A stretch of DNA of 64,000 bases from positions 45,069,564 to 45,133,563 of the forward strand of contig OX359274.1 of assembly GCA_947179155.2 (NCBI GenBank). Reading direction: 5' to 3'. Shown here piece by piece: positions 58,373-64,000 of the stretch. The stretch comes from Hedera helix (Eukaryota; Streptophyta; Magnoliopsida; Apiales; Araliaceae). The notes under the pieces were generated by a model. That model made no database searches. It was not told the DNA's origin and saw nothing but the letters and a program-made list of their open reading frames with translations. The translations under genes were made by a program, and so were the position numbers. Position 1 is the stretch's first letter; the number at the start of each line of letters is the position of its first letter.

Positions 58373-61257
58373 ATGGCTACTACTAAATACGATTTTGTTG
58401 ATAACATCAATCCTATAAAAGAAATGTGGAAAATTAAGGCGCGAATAACTAGACTCTGGACTATGCCTAGCTTCAACAAAGATAACTACATAAACAACAT
58501 TGAGATGGTATTATTAGACGAAATGGTATATATACATACATGTATACATGAACTGTACAACGTATTTATAACAGCTTACCATCTACAACTTCTTCCTTTG
58601 TACGATGGCATAATACAAGCCAACATAAAAATAACATATTATTGGTTGTAGTGGTTTTAAATTAGAAATCTTTTGTACTAATAAATTAGGACTTTTTAAT
58701 TATGGGTGTCTTGTGTTTGATTCTTTATTACTCCTATATATCTTTAATTTTTTATATTGGATTATCAGTAAGCTTTGACATAATGTCACATTATTGTAGT
58801 AATTGCAAACTAAAATGATAATATAAGTACTCAGCTAAATAACTGCCTGTAAAAACAAAGTTTTGAAACATGTCTAATTCAACCTTTACATGTTTGCTGT
58901 AATTAAACTCATCTTTGTTTCTATTTCTTTAGTATGGTTCAGTTAGTTTTTTCAACTCATTGTAGTATTGATAGCTTAATTGGGTTGATATATGTGATAT
59001 CATGGATAAAGTGTGATCCTCTTCATGATATTGGAAACTAATAGTTCTGATGTGTAAAATCAATGGTAAGTAGTAAATACATAAACTTTACAACGTATTT
59101 ATAACAACTTACAATCTACAATTTCTTCCTTCGTAGAATGGCAGAATATAAGCCAGTATCAAAAGAACACTTTTAAACAAATTTCAACCACTGGTCAAGG
59201 AAAACAAAGTTTTTATTATCACCAACTTTGTTGTCGGTCAAAACTGTGGCTCTTTCAAAGCTACGAAACATCCATACAAGATTAATTTATTATTTTCCAC
59301 CTCATTACGAGAGTCATTTGATGCTTCAATTCATACATATGGATTCCAATTCAGTCAATTTGATCAAATACTATCAAACGCTGTTGATGATTCCTACTTA
59401 ATTGGTAAATTATTTTGTCTACAACTTCTCCATACAAATTTTATTATTTAACTATATATTTGTAGTTTTTTGTTAAGATGTTATTGGAAAACTAACGGCA
59501 ATTGGAGATTTAAAACTCGGTACAAACAATGGTTAACAAAGTACGAGAGTTAATATTGAATTAACTGATAACAGGTAAATTTTATGTCTTGATCAAAACT
59601 ACAATTATACAACAAAATTCGTATGATTTGTTTTTTCTAATGTTGTATTTATATACCAGTCAAAATGTATTGAGCTGCATATTGTGGGATGACTTTGCAA
59701 ACCAAATTTTCTCATTCAATAAGACAGACACCCAAAATACAATTATAATTGTATTACAATTTGCAAAAATTAAGTTCTATAACGGTAAATAATTAAAGGT
59801 TTTGTTATTAATTTTTTGTATTTAACTTAACATTTATCTCTACAGTTATCATCAGTAACATCTAAATTAAAAAATAGGTACAACAACATTGTCAAACTCA
59901 ATGTTCGGTTCAAGGCTTTTAATAAATGCAGACATCCTCGAGGTTATTACTTTCAGGAATAGGTATATTACATTCTTCTATTTTTTTCAATTATATTACT
60001 ACGCACTCAAAATTGATTTTTTTAAAAAAACCACACTTATGTTTGCCTAAATAACAGTCTTTGTGTTGAAGAAAATGATTCAATTGCATTAAGTCATCCA
60101 TCTAACCAAAACACATATTCTATTACAGATAAATTTCTTCAAAATTGTGATAGAAAAACTCTTGATGAGATACGGGATGCAACACGGGTATGAAACATTA
60201 TTAACTTACTTTTGTCATCACATAAATACAATTTAAATGTATTTAAATCTTATTTGGTTTTCCTAATTTCCTATATACCAATCCAGGAGTCAACATGTGT
60301 TGTACTAGCTACTATCCTATGCATAGAAACCGAATACAATTGGTTCTATAATTCCTGCAAAAAAATGTCAAAAAAAAAAAAGTTAAACCTGGTAGTGAAA
60401 AATATTGGTGTGATAAATGTTGTGACTATGTCAAGTATGTTATACCAAGGTATTGTAATATAGTATTTTTTAAATGATATATCACATAAATAATTTTGAC
60501 TCCAAAACCAATTAAGTAACTACATACTACTAAATTTTAAAACAGATTCAAAATTCAAGTTAAGGTTATGGATGATATGTCCAGCGCATCTTTTGTGTTG
60601 TTTGATTGTGAAGCCCAACAAGTAGTAGGAAAATCAGCTTATGAACTAAAGGATCAATTACTGAAGGTAAAATTATAACTTAAGTGTTACTACATCTTTT
60701 TTGTATACAACCTTAAACTTATATAATAACGAATTTTAATTCATATTTATGTCATGTATTAAAAGGTGACGACTCTGATTGTTTTCCGAATGAACTCAAT
60801 TCACTATTGCATAAGAGATTTCTTTTCAAAATACAAACAACCTCTTATAATTTGAAGGCAAATTATGCGACATTCACAGTTGCTAGAATGACTGATGATG
60901 AAAAAATAATTGAAGCTTATAGAAGCTTTATGTGATGGAACTCGGATCTTATTACCACATGTACTTATTGTCAAATTTATTTAACTTATTATTCTATATT
61001 TTCATCATTTTTTATATACTGTTTTATTCCTGTTCCTATAGTCTATACAGGGGGAATCATTATCTGATATATTTGACGTTGATGCTATCACACCTATAAG
61101 CAAAAGGCCTAGACCTTCAATCAGCGACGATGATGTGCAAGGATCTCAGTCAACTAATGTTGAAATCTCAACCAACATTTTGAACAAGAAGATCAAAGTC
61201 GAGAAGGATGACAACTTGACTGTTTCAAATGAATTTGAACCGGTCCACTATGAATAA
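58373..61257 (+). pseudogene. RPA1-like single-stranded DNA-binding protein of Helitron C, decayed
   Basis: Coding pieces in order: 58373-58525 (MATTKYDFVDNINPIKEMWKI..., first OB fold), about 59150-59405 (...SFKATKHPYKINLLFST..., ...FQFSQFDQI...), 59478-59575 (DVIGKLTAIGDL...VNIELTDN), about 59665-59785 (LSCILWDDFANQI), 59877-59960 (TTLSNSMFGSRLLINADI), 60056-60188, 60285-60450 (ATILCIETEYNWFYNSCKK), 60545-60668 (KIQVKVMDDMSSASFVLFDCEAQ), 60767-60933 and 61041-61257. This matches plant replication protein A 70-kDa-type proteins carried by Helitrons, which bind ssDNA. It is broken by an in-frame TAA near 59513 and by a frameshift at the A-run near 60371-60382, before the zinc-finger region (WCDKCCDYV). 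Some gaps may be real introns; I infer loss of function. Confidence 0.8.
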
Positions 61258-61721
61258 GAAGATCAAAGTCGATAAGGATTAAAATATGGTTGTTATTTTT
61301 AGCAACAATGATGAATTTTTTGATTTTAATGTTGATCATGGAAGATTATTAAATCTAAATTGTTTATTTACATTTTCCTTAATTTAATGGAATGCCCTGG
61401 GAATTGAATGATCATTCCTTTCATAATGAATTCATTCATGTTTGGTTAGTCAGTTGGAATGAGCATTCCATTACTTTAGTTATCTCATTCCCATTTTACT
61501 GTGATTTTTCATTCCTTTCTAAATAGGTGCGTTTAGTTAACCTGAATTGTTTATCTGCATTTTGCATTATTTTATGTTTATACTATAAAATTAAAATTGA
61601 TTTCGTATCCTCATTAATAAAAACCTTCATCTTTTGTCGTTTAATTTTTTTTCCATAATTGCACATAACTCTCACACAAAAATTTTATGAAAATTTTAAA
61701 ACATTTACAAATATTTAATAT

Positions 61722-62100
61722 TATGGTAAATATAGATCAGTGTTCCGATTTGTGCAACGAAACGAGATTAATAATAACTCAATTGGGAAGACATGTGATA
61801 GAAGCAAAAGTAATTTCAGGAAGCAATTTTGGACACAGAGTTTTCATACCTTGCTTGGTCTTAACACTGTTAGACCTCAGATTACCTTTTAAATTCCAAG
61901 GAAGACAATTTCCCTTGGTTGTTTTACTTTTCCATGATAATTAATAAGAGTCAAGGGCAATCTCTTGCACATGTTGTACTGTATCAAGAGTTACAAGCAA
62001 AAGTGGATTGAAAATCCTAATTTGCAACAATGATGGACAAACATATAATACTGCAAATAATGCACTTTTTAAGGAAGTGTTTCACGATTTAATGAAGAAA
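61722..62100 (+). pseudogene. Helitron helicase C-terminal fragment in Helitron C
   Basis: Homologous to the last 140 or so residues of the helicase at 10981-12636: NIDQCSDLCNETRLIITQLG, FGHRVFIPCLVL, PFKFQGRQFPLVV, then SRVTSKSGLKILICNNDGQTYNT and FKEVFHDLM. A stop/frameshift near 61941 and a deletion that removes the YLPRPVFSHGQLYVA part break it. The ATPase motifs are absent. Confidence 0.88.
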
Positions 62101-62857
62101 GGTTCGCTGTTTCTAGCTATTATCTTTTCGCTGCTCAGTATTACTGTAAAAGCAAATTATTTTATTCTTAAATCTCTTGAAATTTTTATTATAACCAGTT
62201 TTAATCTTTACAGGTAAATCTAGAAGTTGCATTTGCAAAACCATCTAAAACGAACAAAAATCCAATTGCGAAGTCAAAAATAAACCAGTAAACTCTCAAT
62301 CCTACCCCCTCCTACTTCTTCATATTTTTAAGCATCAACTTTGAATAATAATAAAATTTGGAGTTTTCCTTGAGGTATAAAACTTTGAAAAATAATACTA
62401 ATAAAAATTTGGAGTTTTTCCGATGGTGTTGGTTGTTGCAAGTTTGAAGTGGTAAGTTACGCAGAGTTGCAACATATATGCAAGTGTTGTGGTTGAGTGA
62501 ACGGACATATTGACTACACGATAGTAATTATGTCGAAATAGGAAGTTGTTTTTTTTACTAAATCACTAATGTCTTATTTTGATTTAATATTAATATGTGG
62601 CCTATTACGTGGCCTAGCAAAGGTTGTTTATTTGATCTTTTGGCTTACTATAAAATATTTTTTGATGAAAATAAATGATTACATAATTATATACAGTGAA
62701 TCACAATTATACTAGTTATTTTTGTTAAATATTTGTCTGATAAATTTTTGAATTATATATATCATCTTCTTATTATAGTTTAATTTTTTAAACTCATACA
62801 TAAATTTATAATTGACAAAATAAATAATCCCACTACATCGCGCGGGTCTGAAGCTAG

Positions 62858-63302
62858 TTAATTAAATAAATTAAAGTATATGATTTTCCTTGTTATTCCA
62901 TATGTAATGAAACTAAATTTACATTATTAATTAACTTACCTCTTTCACCACATAATTCTCATACATATCCATATATAAAATAATATATGTTGGCTTTCCT
63001 TTTCATTTTTAAATTATTTTGGTAAATAAATATACATCTATATATCTATATTTATTTCTCCCATATTTTGGCACAATTAATTCCACTTATTAAATTCTAT
63101 TCATTATAAATAATTCTTTTATTCATAATGTATGTCCCATATCCTTCTTAGACTCTTTATATCAAAAGTCTCTCTTTACAGATATATAGTACCATATAGA
63201 TTATGTTTAACACGTAAATTAAATAATAAGAAAATTTAATCATATCTACACATTTCCCTTCTCTAACCTTTATTTAATCTTTAAAAAATTATTTAAAATA
63301 AA
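62858..63302. other. AT-rich DNA between Helitron C and the gag/RNase H remnant
   Basis: No gene recognised; no repeat ends placed. Confidence 0.4.
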
Positions 63303-63895
63303 TCTTGTCAATATCCGAGATATCATAGTCTCACCCCATTCAATACCTCCATATCGCGGGTACTGATGGAGATCAAGGACAAGCCTTATTTTCAGTGGCC
63401 CAAACCTATGAAAGAAAGGAATGAGAATCGTAATCCTTCGAAGTACTATGAGTACCATCGAGCTAATGGGCATACTATTACTGTTTAACCACTAAACCAT
63501 AACCATAGGATACTTTCTATGTGTACTTGGCTATGAGCCCAACAACGATCAACGCTGTATTGATCACGGAAGAGGCTCAAATTCATAAACCCATATACTA
63601 TGTTTACAAAGTATTCCATGGAGTGAAGGAAAGATATACCTGAGTAGAGAAGATGGACTACGCTTTATTGATTGTGGCTAAGAAGTTTTGGTCATACTTC
63701 CAAGCTCACTCCATCCTAGTTTTGACTAATGAAACATTGAAGAGGATACTCCAAAAACCTGATTACTCGAGTAAACTAGTTAATTAAGTGATAGAGTTGG
63801 GAGAATTCGACATATAATTCAAGCCTCGTCCTACTATAAAAGCCCAAGCTCTTTCCAACTTCATTGTGCAATGCACAATCCAAGAGGAACGCGAA
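63303..63895 (+). pseudogene. Ty3/Gypsy gag C-terminus joined to RNase H, internal deletion
   Basis: 63303-63488 encodes the end of gag (SLTPFNTSISRVLMEIKDKP, QWPKPMKERNENRNPSKYYE, then YHRANGH, a worn zinc-knuckle region). From about 63518 the sequence is RNase H-like (YLAMSPTTINAVLITEEAQI, IYYVYKVFHGVKERYT, then after a stop YALLIVAKKFWSYFQAHSIL and IELGEFDI). Protease and reverse transcriptase are absent. Stops at 63486-63488, 63641-63643 and 63786 show decay. Confidence 0.85.
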
Positions 63896-63904
63896 TTCTT
63901 TTTA

Positions 63905-64000
63905 GGGTTAAATGCATATCCCACCTCGAAGTATACACTCGTTCACACATCGTACCCCCATGTTTAAACGCTCTCATCCCACTACCCAAAATACTGTTAG
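63905..64000. mobile_element. Possible MITE start cut by the window end
   Basis: GGGTTAAATGCATATCCC resembles the terminal sequence of Mutator-like MITEs in plants (GGGTTAAATGCA). The other end lies outside the window, so this is a weak call. Confidence 0.35.

Larger units (their letters stand above)
56832..62857 (+). mobile_element. Helitron C, plus strand, 6.0 kb, both termini
   Basis: Begins TCTATTATATATACTAAATT after an A at 56831. It ends GGGTCTGAAGCTAG before a T at 62858, with a slightly damaged CCCAC...GCGGG hairpin inside the end. The 5' terminus matches that of Helitron B closely over about 170 bp. It carries an RPA1-like gene (decayed) and only the last part of the helicase; the Rep domain and most of the helicase are missing, so it is non-autonomous. 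A second 5'-end-like sequence lies at 57225. Confidence 0.88.

Overview
The window is nuclear DNA of a flowering plant, most likely a eudicot (species not determined). The coding genes have GT-AG introns, the intergenic DNA is very AT-rich, and transposon families typical of plants are abundant: Helitrons, hAT, Mutator-like and Stowaway-like MITEs, and Ty3/Gypsy LTR remnants. No bacterial-style operons, CRISPR arrays, rRNA or convincing tRNA genes were seen.

Four host genes can be assembled exon by exon. (1) 644-6041 (+) is an organellar RecA recombinase of the RECA2/RECA3 type, 8 exons, 421 aa. (2) 17695-21748 (-) is a bHLH041-like transcription factor, 8 exons including a 15-nt microexon and a last exon about 1.3 kb away, 540 aa. 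(3) 34680-38953 (+) is the spliceosomal DEAH-box helicase PRP22/DHX8 (DEAH5), 2 exons, 1147 aa. (4) 41835-48902 (+) is a small alpha/beta hydrolase, 7 exons, 265 aa, with a 3.2-kb intron carrying a large fold-back element. The four genes are functionally unrelated; each appears to have its own promoter.

Transposon layout: two overlapping-family Helitrons lie head-to-tail on the minus strand (9313-12905 and 12906-15747). They share nearly identical 3' halves and end in the same hairpin plus CTAG. A third related Helitron (56832-62857, +) carries a decayed RPA1-like single-strand-binding gene and only the last piece of the helicase. A Ty3/Gypsy element (5' LTR about 51.7-52.3 kb, gag to 53.65 kb) is interrupted by an LTR-like sequence starting TGTAACGCCCC; gag-like sequence resumes near 63.3 kb and runs straight into RNase H, so protease and RT are missing. 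A diverged duplication (23.5-24.4 kb and 26.3-27.4 kb) has a 309-bp hAT MITE in only one copy, and the other copy preserves the empty site.

The most unusual non-coding structure is at 29971-32265: five tandem copies of an exactly 460-bp unit, each with its own TATA box and most with a CACGTG box, arranged partly as an A/B dimer. It sits upstream of sequence that looks like the end of an LTR and may be an amplified promoter module. Nothing here is clearly a wholly new molecular system; the Helitron cluster and the 460-bp array are the best candidates for follow-up.
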